In this document: in pieces, positions 10,278 through 22,154 of the stretch
Layout: every line of letters begins with the position of its first letter
How positions within the stretch are numbered: position 1 is the stretch's first letter
Assembly (NCBI GenBank): GCA_030248135.1
Contig: JASANC010003277.1
Location: 1 to 64,000 of the forward strand
Origin: Theristus sp. LFF4_11
Lineage: Eukaryota > Nematoda > Chromadorea > Monhysterida > Xyalidae
DNA length: 64,000 nucleotides
Reading direction: 5' to 3'
Made by a program: the position numbers and the translations under genes
Notes under the pieces: generated by a model
Told to the model about the DNA's origin: nothing
The model's input: the letters and a program-made list of their open reading frames with translations, nothing else
Database searches by the model: none

Positions 10278-13200
10278 CTATTTGTCGGGCGCAGTTTCAG
10301 CGTTCGAAAGCGTCGTCTGCGAGGCTGCCCTCGGCAACTGTCCCTCAAGGCGGTCATCGTCTGAACTGCCGCCTTTGTCAACCGTTTTTCTGCTTGCTTC
10401 GTCATTGCTTCCGCCGCCAGTGGGAACGTTTGAGTTTGGTGCGGTCACGTTCGCGTGCGCAGTTTCATCCACCAAAACGCCCGCGTTACCGTCTGCGTTC
10501 ATAGTCGCGCCGTAAATATCCAGCTTGTAAGTACCTGAAGAGAGAAAACTGTAATGTTGTTGTTATTGTAATGTGGGAGAACAGTCTGGTACTTGACGGA
10601 AGGTCAGGGAACATAAAGTGAAAACAAGGACATAAACAAGAACAAAAGCGGCGTTCAGTCAGGAATGGTCTAGAACTTTGCATAGATGTGTGTTGGATTG
10701 CTGTGCTCAACATTCCAAGTAGCACTACCAGGCTGCATGTCATTCCGATACCAGCCAATCAGCTAATTGAAAACCTCAGTTCCATTTCCATCAAAATTTA
10801 ATAGAACAGACGAGAGAAAAAAGCAAAAAACCCGACGCCGGCACGACCTCCGATAGCAATGTCATTCAAGAACGGCTGTGTGCACGCGTCGCTGTCGTGC
10901 GCCTGACTGCCACAGTTGCAACAGTTCATCACCACCGGCGGCTGGGGGTCGCCCGCGAACCACGGCGCCACCATTTGACCGTCCGCCAGCGGTGGTGCCG
11001 CAGCTGACGGCTCCGCCTGATTCACGGGTTGCTTGCCGAACAGCACATTCAGCATGTTCGGGTGCGTGCCTTGGTGCAAATGTGCCATCGTCTGCCCGCT
11101 CGGTGCGCCGTGATTGGCGCCAGGGAACTGTTGCTGCGGCAGCACGGTCGCCACGAGGCCGGCCGGTGCCAGCGGCACTTGCTGCTGCAGCAGTTGCGGC
11201 GGTTGCTGTGGCGCCGACTGCAGCGGCAGCATCCTCTGCTGCGGGTAGAGCAGCTCTTGCGCTTGCACGACCGCCGCCGAGGCGCCCGCGCTTGTTGACA
11301 GCAACGGCGGTGTGTGTGGATTGGTGGTGTTGGTGGTGCTGGTGTAGTTGAGGCTGTGTTGCGGCGGCATGCTGGCGCGAAGCGACGGCTGCTGCTGCGC
11401 GAACGCCGACGGAGGCAGCGGCCGCTGCGGCGGTGGCGGCAGTTGCGTGATCGCCTGCGAATGAAAACGAAACACGGTTGAGTTGAGCTGTTCATGAAGC
11501 AAGTAACCAGCCAACCAACCAGCCGCTCGTTTGCTTTCTTTAACGAAAACCTACACACCACGACTGTTGGATAGTGCGGGTTCGCCTGGTAAACTGCTCA
11601 TAGGAGATCACGGGCTGCTCAAAGAAAAAGACAGCAGCGTCGCAAATGTGACGGCGTTTGACAGATAGAACAAAAATTAGCAAGCTGGGTGAAACAAATT
11701 TTGACCGCCGCATACCTGAAGAAAGCATAACGAACGTTTCCAAACCTGCACATGCTGCTGCTGATGGTGGTAGCCGGGCGGCAGCACGGAATGCGGATGC
11801 GGGAACTGCGGGTATGCGCCCGCTGCTGCCGCGGTGCCCGACGGCGCGTAACGAGCGATCGCGGGCGTCGTGTGCGGGAACGGCAACTGACTAGGCCCGA
11901 TGTAGGCGGCGGTGGTCGTCTGCTGCTGCTGCGGCTGCGTGGCGACGACGACGGGCGTTGGAAGTGCCGTGGGGCCTTGCTGCGCCTGTTGCTGTTGTTG
12001 TTGGTGCAGCTGCGCCATCTGCGCGGCCACCTGCGGATTCGCTCGCAGGAACTCCTGCAGGACGAGCTGCTGGTCTGCAAGCAACAGTGCGTCACTGAGT
12101 TACTACACCGTTGTGCGTCGCGTCGCAGGCTGCTTTGTGCGCTGACTCCCAAAATGGACGGACACAAACAGCTGCGCGTTTTTTTTCGAAATCGTGCCAT
12201 ATCTGAATCCGGTTTCTCAAAACGTGTCATCTTTTCCAGCAGAATACAGAGGCCGCAAAAAAATAAAAACAAGACCGAGTTGGAAAGCAGACACATTTGG
12301 CCACTGGTGGAGGCGTGCGTGAAGCACAGAACATTTGGAGCATCGGCGGCACCCCCGTAATCAACCCCCCGTAAGAGCCCAGTGCCACACCCACCGCCAA
12401 ACGTCGCCATCGTCTGCTCGTCGGTCGCAATGGCGACGGTCTCGCCGATGGCAGTGGCGTTGGCGGCCTGCGCCACCGGCAGCAACGGGCCCGCCGGCAG
12501 CACGCTCGTGTGATAGGCGGCCGTCTGTTTCGCGGCGGGTACGTGCTGCTGCTGCTGAATCGGCATACCCGCTGGCGACTGCTGCTGTTGCGCGCTTGCA
12601 CCGGTGCCGGCCGCCATGAAATGTCTCCATTGACCGGTGGAATTAACAGCAACCGCCCCGGTCGTCGGTATCGCACCGGTGCTGGTCGTCGCGTTCGCCA
12701 TTGATGAAAAGTTTTGCGCTTGAATAAACGAGACGTCGCCTGAAAACGGTCGAGCTTCATGTGTCGAACTCCGATTTCATTCAAAGATCAGGATTCAAAA
12801 ATGCCGAGACTTCTGGTGGGGGGTTTGGTGTTTTAACGGATATCTAATTGATCATCATAATTGCATTACGATTACACGAACCTCAATCCGGCGGACTCCT
12901 GAACACAATCAAGACAATCAGACCGCCAGCTTTGCAACTATAAATTTCAAAAAACAAAACGCTGGATCTGAAGACCATCCACGCACGCACCCCCTTAGGA
13001 AAAAAAGGTTTGGTACCTGTATCTTCAAGTTTCGTGACCCGGCGGGTGGGGTGGGGACGAGGTGGAGCCACACAAAATCAACAACCCATAAAACACCACC
13101 GAGAGCACCGACCATGCGGGTGCCCACCGGTGGCCGTTGGCGTCAACGACTTGCGGCTGGGCTGCTGCTGGCTGACCGCGGGCAGCAACGGTGGCGGTGC

Positions 13201-14419
13201 TGCGCCCGTCGTTGAGCCGCTGCCGGAGCCGACCGACACGGCCGACATGGACGAGGGAGAGGGACTGATCGAGCCTAAGCCAGCGCTCCTCGCCGTGTCC
13301 ACCAGCTCCGCGGGCGCCTCTGGTGCGTTCGAAGCGCGCCGGCCGCCGAGAGCACCAGCAACTGCGGCGGACGCATGCTGCTGCGGTGGACACGAGCCGG
13401 CCGGACTGCGCACGTCCGACGACCGCGAACCGCCGCTGGTCGACGACGTGGCCACCAGGTCGGACGACGTCTTGGAGGGCGACGGGTGCACCGGCTCGGT
13501 GGTGTCTGGAAAAGAGGAACAAATTGCTACAAAGCGGCATGGGCAAACAAATTCGCGACGACAGAAGCTGCACGGCACGCAAACAAACACCAAAAGTCTT
13601 CCAAAGAAACCGTCCACCACAACGCACCCCTCGGTGATCCGTCCACTGAGGTGCTAGCGGACGGGCCTGGCTCGCACGACCCGCCGCCAGCGGAGGACAC
13701 CGGTAAATCGACGGGTCTTTGTTGTTGTTGTTGACCGGCCGGCCGCACCAGCGACGGAAATTGCGACTCGCTGTTCAGCCAGTTCTCTGTCGGCGATGAG
13801 ACGCGCTGGCCGTGCTGCTGCTGCGGGCCGCCATTGTACGTCGTCGTCGTCGTCGTCGTCGGTGTTGCCGGCGCGAACTTCGTCGGCGAAAACGGGCCAC
13901 CATCGCGGGCTGCTGCAAGACCACGACCGCGGCTCGTCGTACGCCGGGTACTGGTGCCGATGATCGCGTGCCGTTGGTCGGGCGGCACCACACCGATCAC
14001 GTACGCTTGCGGGTGCTGGTGGTGTACCGCAGGGGCACGCGACCGGCCAGCGGGCTCTTGCAACGCGACCGCTGTTGCAGCGCTGCTGGTGCTCGCCGGT
14101 GTGCTCGCTGGGTGCGGCGTTATTGAGGAGCGCATGTGATCTGGCGTACAGTCGAACTCGATAACATGTACAACAAGCTGATTGGTTGGTGGTGATCACG
14201 TGATGAATGCATTCCGTGCAAAGCAAGCAATCTCTGAATACCGTATTACCTCTAATAAACCCCCATGGGGGTTTAGTTCTTCAGCGACTTCTGGGGGTGG
14301 GGGTTTTTTTTGGGGGGGGGGTTTTTTTTGGGGGGGGGGGGGGGTGGTGTTGGGGGGTTTTTTTGTGGGGGGGGGGAAAAAAAAAATCGTGGGGGGGAGG
14401 GAGGGAATCTCTTTTTTTT

Positions 14420-14454
<35 letters not shown>

Positions 14455-17400
14455 TTTTTTTTTTGTGTGTTGGGGGTGGTTTTTTTTTTTTTTGGGGGGG
14501 GGGGTGGGTTGTGTTTATTCGGGGGTGGGGGGTGGGGGGTGGGGGGGGGGTTGTGGGGGGGGGGGGGGGGGGTGGGTTGGGGGGGGGGGGGGGGGGGGGG
14601 GAACAGCAATGCGTGCGCAGAATGCATGCCTCACGTGACCACCAGCAACCAGTCAGCAAATTGCAAATGTTATCGAGAAGACAATCTTGTTGAAAACACT
14701 CTTTCTTGTTCAACAACATCACACAAAACAGCAAACTGTCAACGACGCTCACTCTGCTGCATCGGCCGTCGTGCGCCGTTCGTGTGCGAAGCAGCAGCGC
14801 CGGCGGCGACGGTCGTCGTGGCAGGTGCAGACGGCGCGGACGCCTGTCGCTGTACGGTCGCTGCACCGCCGGCACCGGACGACCGCGCCACACCGGCCGG
14901 CAGTGGCGTCTGTCCCGCCGTGTTGCCAGTGGCAGCAGTTACCGCGTTGGCGCCACTGACAAGCCCGTTACGAGGGGACGATTGGAAAAAGGCTGTCAAT
15001 GCGTCCAGGATTCGCTTGTTGTTCAGTGACAGCTGCGGCGGGTGGTGGTACAGCTGCAATTGGTGGCGCGTGTGTTTTGGTGCATTCGCAGTTCATTCGG
15101 CTGACTGCTTTCACGTTTCTTGTTCTCATTTCCTCTTTTGACACATGTTTTTCGGTTCACAGCGTTGGACGCAACACAGACCACCCGCATCAGGATCAGC
15201 GAATTCGTATTTTTCTGTTTCCAGTTATGTTTGGACAAGAAACAAAAAATACGGTTAACTCCCTCTCGGTGAACAGCCAATCGCTTTTCATTTTCATAAT
15301 TCATCACACCGCTTTCACCTGGCTCGCTGCACCGGATTGCCCCTGAAGCTGCGTGAGCTGCTGCGTCGCGAGGATGCGTACTTGCTCCAAAAGCTCGGGC
15401 GTGATTTGTGACGATGATAATGCATCTGGAAAAGAGTAGTCTGAGCTTGTGGAACACGTTTCTGCAACATAATAATTCGTTGTTGTAATAGTGTGCGGTC
15501 TGTCGCCGAGTTAGTTAGGTCTGAATCAATAACAGTCAAGGAGCCAACCAGGCTGACCTCGATATAGTTTTGCCGACAACAGCTGGGTATTTTTGTTTAA
15601 AAAATGTAAACATTTAACGTTTACAAGTTTATTAACTACACCTGGCCTCAAAAACCCTCAACACAAGCTGGTTGTTGGACCAATATTTCTCAAACGTCTT
15701 TGGCTAGGGCTTAAATTAGGGAGACAACGACGGACCTAATTCTATAAACGGTGTTGCCAAGCCGGCGTCCGATGCTGACCGCGTCGTTTTAACGCTGTCG
15801 GCCGCCGTGGAATGTCGAGTGGAAATCATCGGCGAATTCATGTCTAGAAAAAAAATCCCACTAAAAATGCAGAGCACCACGCAGACACATGGGTCAATAT
15901 CAATGATGTTATCATGGGCATTCATAATAAGATCACATACAAAACCGGAGCGGTGACGAGGCCCAAACAACGGGATACACGGATCGACGCGCTAAGTCAA
16001 GTAAGTCAAGGCCAAGGGCATTCATGAATCATGCTCATCGGTCCACTTAAAATATCACGCGCTTATTCACGATTGTTGAATCAGCAGCCGGCCAGTCGAC
16101 TGCAGAACACCACCCCTCTCTCTCACCTTCAGTAATCGTGGAGTCAAGCGGCTCCAAATCAGGGTCGGACAACAGAGGGACACGCACAGGTTCACTGGTG
16201 TCCGGGGGCGTTGCTTTGACGGGCACGGCGACCATGAGCCCCTGCTGCGCAGCGGTGCTCTCTGCTGCCGTCAGCGGCTCCACTGACTCTCGGGCCGCCG
16301 TCGTCGTTCTGCTGCTACTCGCCTGAACATTTATCGTTTTTTTTGGTTTGTGCACTTAGGGAACTTTTGGTCGATTTCCATCAAAAAACTTTTGGTCCAT
16401 TTCCATATCAGCCATTCTGGACAAAGTCGTCGTATGCACACGAAATAATGTGTCCGTGTCCTGTGCGACATTTTTGTCAGTTTTTTTTGCGTTGCCGGTC
16501 ATCGCTGATTCCTTCCCGAACCTCTCTTGATATCGAAATATAGCATTTTGCTTCACGGTTTTTTGGTGATTAAAAAGTGCTGCTGTGCCAACCGTCTGGA
16601 TCGTCTCCGCTACTTTTCCCTTTGAAACACAACACACAATTCAGTGAATAATATTGCAAATATCGGATATCATCACACACGGACACCCCGACACCACAAA
16701 CAGCACATAAGAAACACCACAAACGCTCGTTTCAAACAAAAAAAAACAGCCAGAAATCGCCAACCGATGACGGCGAACTATGCGGCCGATGTGATGCCAG
16801 TTGCTTCGCGGTCGCGTTGTTCGATTCGACAGCTGGAATCAGGTCGGGTCTCCCAAAAAACACGAGCACATCAGCGTTACCATAGATCTCGGTGTGCCGT
16901 TGGCCGAATGCGACGAACTTGCTGAAAATCGTGTTCACAGTTGCTTGCTGCCAAATCAATGCGTTTAGTGGCAAAAGCCTGCTCTGCAAGACTCGGCTCT
17001 CAAACAACACACGCACGCACACACGCGATGATATCACAGCAGCACACGTGCCATCGCATTGCTGTGATTTGTGTGCCTGTGTGTTTGTTTGTGACTGTGC
17101 CGCCGAGAGCACTGTCGCGAAGACTGATACTAAACAGAAACAACCAAAGACAATAGCAGACGAATGCACCACACAACCGTGCCCTTCTGCTTACCCCAAA
17201 TACTGGCAGAACGCATGGATTCGTTCCGAATAATCGCGGTCAGTCAAGAATGTCAATTGCGGTAAATCGCGTGGTCGTCCGTGCGCGCCCGAGTAGGCCG
17301 GAAATAGGTCGAGCATCTGAGCAACATAATTTAGCATTACGCAACAAGCGCATTTTCAAACGACAGTCGAACTCTAAATTATGCGCAATCAGCTGATTGG

Positions 17401-20400
17401 CCGGTGATCACGTGATATGCACATGATGCTGATGGAGTCTGTCCTGCACATAAAGAATGCATCACGTGATCACGTAGGGAATTTGAATGCAACAAACGGG
17501 ATCGAGTTTTGAGAGTTGTCCAAATGAGTTTTTGATCTTATCAAAAACCACCCACAACCCTGTCCTTTCTTCTTTCACTTAACTTTTCGCGCGCTAGAAA
17601 ACTGACAGGTTTATTCGGTTATGCTGTAGCGCTCTGCTCATAACCATGCTGGTACTCCATAAAAAACACTGTCCAATTCGCTGCCTACAGCTGGTAGCGA
17701 GTGGAGTAACGAGAACAGAACAACTGTCTTACAAAAAAGGAAACTGACAAAACAGAAAATAACAATCACCCTTCTATGAAAATGGGCGTATTCAACCAAT
17801 GAGCGCTTCACCAGTGATCGTCTTCCATCGGACCATTCAAACTGGAATATATTTTCGATCAAACTTCAAAACACTATTACAATTTGGGCAAGCATTGTTT
17901 CGTGCGGTTTCGCCCGGTAAGCGCATACCGCGGGCCGGGGACTCAGTACGACAAAAGGCCCGCACAACAACAAAAAATGATGGCCAGCACAGACTGGATG
18001 TTACATCTCGCTGAAACATCAGCGAAACAGCGGGTACTTCTATGTGTACCACAAGCTAGCGTACACTCTTCTCGTGTGCATACTTCTAATGTACACATTG
18101 AAGTGTGTCTTCAATCAATAACAAATCAGCTGTTCCGTTGCTCACCAACCTCGCACGGCACCCCAGCAACGTTCCCGTACACCGTTCGATCATTTTCACC
18201 CAGCAATATGCGTTGTACGATGTGCACTGCAAAAATGTCGTAAAATTTTTATTATCCAAAAAAGTTAGCATCCGTTTCATAGCTGATTCATTAATACCGC
18301 CGGGGCCGGGCCGGGCCCCCTGTGGTTCACACACCGTTCAGAGACTGCGCGGTCATGTCTGGGCGCGCAGTCCAACACCGCATGAGCAGCGGCTCAGCGC
18401 ACCACCAACAACAACAGCACTCGTGTTTCAATTCCAAAAACAAAAACCCACAAATCAACCCCAAATTGTGTGACGATGGTCCTCTGCATTTCAGCCTCTG
18501 GACCAACATCAGATGCAGAAAAGCAGCCTTTCTGTCAATGATCTGCCTCTCACAAAGCAAAAAAACCAATCCGATGTCGCTTCGAGTTCGACGCATATAT
18601 GGACGGTCGGTTCGCGCGAGCCAACGGACCAGTGCATAACATCAACAACACCAAAACTCCACCCTGCAATCGGCAGCCACCACTGACGACGCACCATTTC
18701 TGTCCACGAGCGACGAGGAGGCAATGGAGCTGCTGCAGTTCGTGGTTGTGGTCGTCGTCGACTGCACTCCGTCCTCCGTCTCCTCGCCCGTCGTCGGCGT
18801 CGTCGCGTCCTGCTCGGTCGTCGACTGGCGATTCGCACTCGTTCTCGCGGCACTCCGCTGCTGCAAATAAACGCGCTTTTTTGGTGTGTCGTCTCAGGCG
18901 TTTTGTTCGTGCAGCAACACAGAGCGCACGCAGAACGTTGAATCAGAAAAGAATGAACGTTGATCGAATTTGGTTGCAAACAGATACTCAATTTGTGACC
19001 AATATGCAATGCATGCAACAATCCCACCGCCCGTTTTTTTTCTTTCGCGAACTCTGTATTCTGCTGAAATTAATGACAGGTTTATTGAAACATACTGTAC
19101 CTAAATTATTTCGCAATTTGGTTCGGCGTCTGGGAGTTTTTCAGGGAGTCTGGCAAAAAAAACTCAGGCGTATCAAAAAAGATAATACTAAAACTCAAGT
19201 CGCTGAACTTTAGGGACTTAAAAAATTTCAAAACCGCTCTCTGGTTTGCCACTCAAAAACGCTATGGACACTTTTTAGGCGCACAAAAAAGCTGCTGTGC
19301 GAAACATCAGAATCGAAAAAAAACCGACTCTCGACGAAGCGAATTTCTCGAGCGAGTTCAACATCGACTGAGACAACGGCTGCATTCGTGCGTGCGCCTG
19401 TGTGCTCGCACTGACATCTTGATGACTCTGTGATGGAAATGAAGGACGTTAGGAAATGCTGCTTCACGCTGAGCTTTGATCAAACCGCAGGCAACCAGCG
19501 AGTGACGACACATGCTGTCCAATTCAAACTGCAGCGAACAAGCAGCCAAACACCCTCACCCTCGACATCGCGTTCGCATTGCACGCTCTCGCCGTCGAAC
19601 CGGCCATGCCCCTTGGCGCACCGGCAGTGCCGGGCGTGTTCATTCTATTGAGCGCGCTCGCACTGGACGCAGCGGCGGCGGGCAGCGGCGCTGCGGAGCT
19701 CGATCGACGATTCGACGGATTACTGTCGAAAGTCGGTTCGTACGAGGCCAGACGGGCGCTCAGCGCTGCAGCGTGCGTCCCCGCGCGTCTGTTCCCGTTG
19801 AGCAGACGATCGATCAGATCCGGCCGTTTGTGGTCGCCGGCCGACGGCGCCTCCGTCTCCGGCGGGATTTGAACGTGCAGCAGCTGTTTGCCGGGCACTG
19901 CGAACGCACCGGCATCGCCGCCGCCCGCTGCTCCGCGCGGATTCAGACGCATCTTGCGCAGGCACTCGGCGAGATGCACCTTCTGTTCGATCGAGAATGC
20001 AGGGTGGAAATGTGCCATCGTCAGAATCAGTTGAACGTCGTCGAACAGCTGCTCGTCGCTGTACAGACGATTCGAGTGCAGGAACGGTGTTGCGGTTGAC
20101 TCCGCCTCAGAGGAGGTGTTGTGGCGATTGTACGCATTACCGTCGCCGTAGTTGATGAAAGCGCTCTCGAATTCGACTAGAAGACTGCAATGGGCAATTG
20201 TGTTTTGTTGTCGTTTCGTGTTTCGTTTTCGCACAAAATAAACAGCCTGAATGCCAAAGCACCAGAAACATTCAAAGAATCGCAGAATTTGTTACAAACT
20301 AAAAAACGCTCACTTGAACAGCAGCAACGCGGTCTGCCTGTTCGTCGACTTCAACAGCGACAACGCCATGATGCACTCGGCGCGTTGCATTTTCTCCATC

Positions 20401-21082
20401 AAATCGCGATGACCGACCCAGAGCGACGGATCGTTCAGCGATCGATCGATGTCGCGCAGCTGCATTGCGTCTTTGCGCGCCAGTTCTTCCAACACCGAAC
20501 CGATGAACCGCAACTCAAGATGTTGACACGACTGAAGAATACGGGAAGCAATTCAGACGGTTTTCGAAACGGATGAGGCTGAGTTTTGATCACCGTATAC
20601 CGACAAATTAGCTCACACAGCTAGAATTTTGCAGCTAGGTCAGGTCTAACCATAATACAAGTTCGCTGTTTGCGGTTTCGCCAGGTAGACGCATACCGCG
20701 GTGCCCCCTGGCGAGTGTTTCATCGACAGACACCTTAGTTTTTTCACCAAAAAAACGATAAAACAACAAAGAAACTCAGTATTCTCTCTCCCATTTTATA
20801 AACCGAAATTGAATATTTACATCGGCAAACTCAAAAATCAACTCAACTGCAACTCTAAAATAAAACAGCAAGTGTCAGTCAAGCGAACCGAACCTGCAGC
20901 AACTGCGTGACACACACGATGCGAACGTGTGTCTTCTGCTGTCGAAACCACTTCGCGATATCTTCGCACTTCAGCATGCCGTCATCTGGATCGATGTCCG
21001 TCGTCGTCGTCGCAGAAGTGCCGCGATCGAAATCCAAAATCGTCGACGTCGCCGCGGCCGCCGCCACGGCAACATCAGACAT
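10278..21082 (-). CDS. ZCCHC14: ZCCHC14/ZCCHC2/GLS-1-type CCHC zinc-knuckle protein with PX-like segment
   Basis: Inferred exons: 20894-21082 (ATG 21082), 20314-20531, 19560-20184, 18663-18860, about 18335-18497 (start doubtful), 18150-18226, 17770-17841, 17195-17316, 16881-16921, 16765-16832, 16127-16322, 15736-15843, 15319-15425, 14753-15053, 13628-14107, 13128-13505, 12395-12718, 11746-12074, 10848-11454 and 10278-10534, all phase-consistent (about 1,620 codons). The N-terminus (CQHLELRFIGSVLEELARKD; LTMAHFHPAFSIEQK) matches the conserved ZCCHC14 start. FEWSDGRRSLVKRSLVEY and MLDLFPAYSG match its PX-like block. The C-terminus has the knuckle CCNCGSQAHDSDACTQP followed by GTYKLDIYG, as in ZCCHC2/14. 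The linkers are Gln/Pro/Ser-rich. No SAM domain was found, unlike human ZCCHC14. Relatives partner TENT4/GLD-4 poly(A) polymerases, so a role in mRNA tailing is inferred. Confidence 0.86.
14149..14681. mobile_element. MITE family A copy with a G/T-rich block at its centre
   Basis: The left half (14149-14260) has TACAGTCGAACTCGATAACA and CTGATTGGTTGGTGGTGATC. The right half (14602-14681) has CAATGCGTGCGCAGAATGCA, ACCAGTCAGCAAATT and TGTTATCGAG, the inverted complement. In normal copies about 20 bp separates the halves. Here about 340 bp of almost pure G and T runs sits between them. It lies in an intron of the ZCCHC14-like gene. Confidence 0.7.
14262..14601. repeat. Low-complexity G/T homopolymer block (probable sequencing artefact)
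   Basis: Runs of 8-20 G alternate with runs of T, with almost no A or C. The block starts just after a perfect CCCCCATGGGGG palindrome at the centre of a MITE hairpin. Nothing like it occurs elsewhere except the G-rich block at 55.43-55.53 kb. The long glycine/phenylalanine frames across it are meaningless. Confidence 0.7.
17364..17478. mobile_element. MITE family A copy, intronic
   Basis: Begins CAGTCGAACTCTAAATTATG, then CAATCAGCTGATTGGCCGGT and GATCACGTGATATGC. The second half has TGCATCACGTGATCACG. The 5' terminus is intact, and the 3' terminus with ACTG is not evident. It lies in the intron between the 17770-17841 and 17195-17316 exons of the ZCCHC14-like gene. Confidence 0.65.
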
Positions 21083-22154
21083 TTTTGTGAGACAAAAATT
21101 TTCTTGAATCTACTTTGATTCCGTTCCGGTTAACCGGTTTGTTTATATTTGTTTCTGGAATAAGGTTGTTAAAGAAAAAAATAAATTTGTTACTGGACTG
21201 GAACAGGAGATTTGTGTGCAAGTGGTATTTTTTATTTTTCAACAGATTTCCCTTGCAATGAGACGTTGTGATGTCAGTATGTGATGTGCATAGAGATGTC
21301 AAGAAAAAAAAATTTTCTATTTTTTTTTTAATTTTTTTTTTAATTTTTTTTTTAATGAAAGTTGTTCAGAATTATTCAGGGAGTCCGAATATCACCATCT
21401 GAGGAGCCACCGACTTACCATATGACCCCCACTCATATGGGAGGAGGGTGAAAATTTCAGACTTGGTTTCGGCGACCCCATTTTCCCACCGACGACATCA
21501 CGTCTCGTGTTTTGCCTCTCAATTCACCTCAAATAACACGGAAACAAGTTCAACAACAAACCGGTGTGATCATGCTGACGACACGAGGCGAAACAGCAAC
21601 GAGCAACCAACGAAGTTACGCTTGCAGTGGCAGACAGTGCAATTTCGACCTTTCGAGATCCTGAAAAACGATGCGTAAATGTGAGTTCTCTGCTTCTATC
21701 TCACCTTAGCGACATCGGAATTTGTTGAACTAGCCTTTGCGACGCTCAAGTACTTCAATGCGCGAGTCGATCATCACTCACCAAGGCTGAAAACAGTCGA
21801 TAAATCAATCCAGAATACCACCTGCAGCGTTGAAGACTAAGTGACAAGGTAAAGTCAAAGAAAATTTTTGTTGAACTTTCGAAAAATTATGCCAAAAACG
21901 GCATTTTCAGGGCACATTTGGAGATGCACATTTGCATTTTCACAACTTTTGGAGATTTCAACAAAAATTTTCTGAGCATCGTTTGCAGGTTAAAAATATA
22001 AAAAAATATCGACATTTTGGACCGTTTTACCGATTTATTCAGGCTTGAACAACTTTCGGAATAACTGTTATTTATTTAAATCTGATTAACATAATGTACA
22101 TGGTGTATCCCACATTGCAACAATAATCACAGATGTAACCGGGGAATCACGGTT
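21083..22154. other. Intergenic region upstream of the ZCCHC14-like gene
   Basis: Holds a run of three TTTTTTTTTAA units at about 21.31-21.36 kb and a small CCATATGA/TCATATGGG hairpin near 21.42 kb. A plus-strand frame of 76 codons at 21448-21678 has no recognisable features. The first 200 bp probably contain the ZCCHC14-like promoter. Confidence 0.4.

Noticed and set aside
11619..12701. 360-codon minus-strand frame as one exon
   Set aside because: Only the first part (12395-12718) is protein-like and ends at a good donor; the rest reads through an intron and out of frame through the next exon.
14182..15141. 319-codon plus-strand Gly/Phe-rich frame, with overlapping long frames
   Set aside because: Generated by the G/T homopolymer block and lying antisense to a real exon.
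16732..17172. 146-codon minus-strand frame as a secreted protein with a hydrophobic start
   Set aside because: The frame crosses two short in-phase exons of the ZCCHC14-like gene and their introns; the hydrophobic start is intronic.
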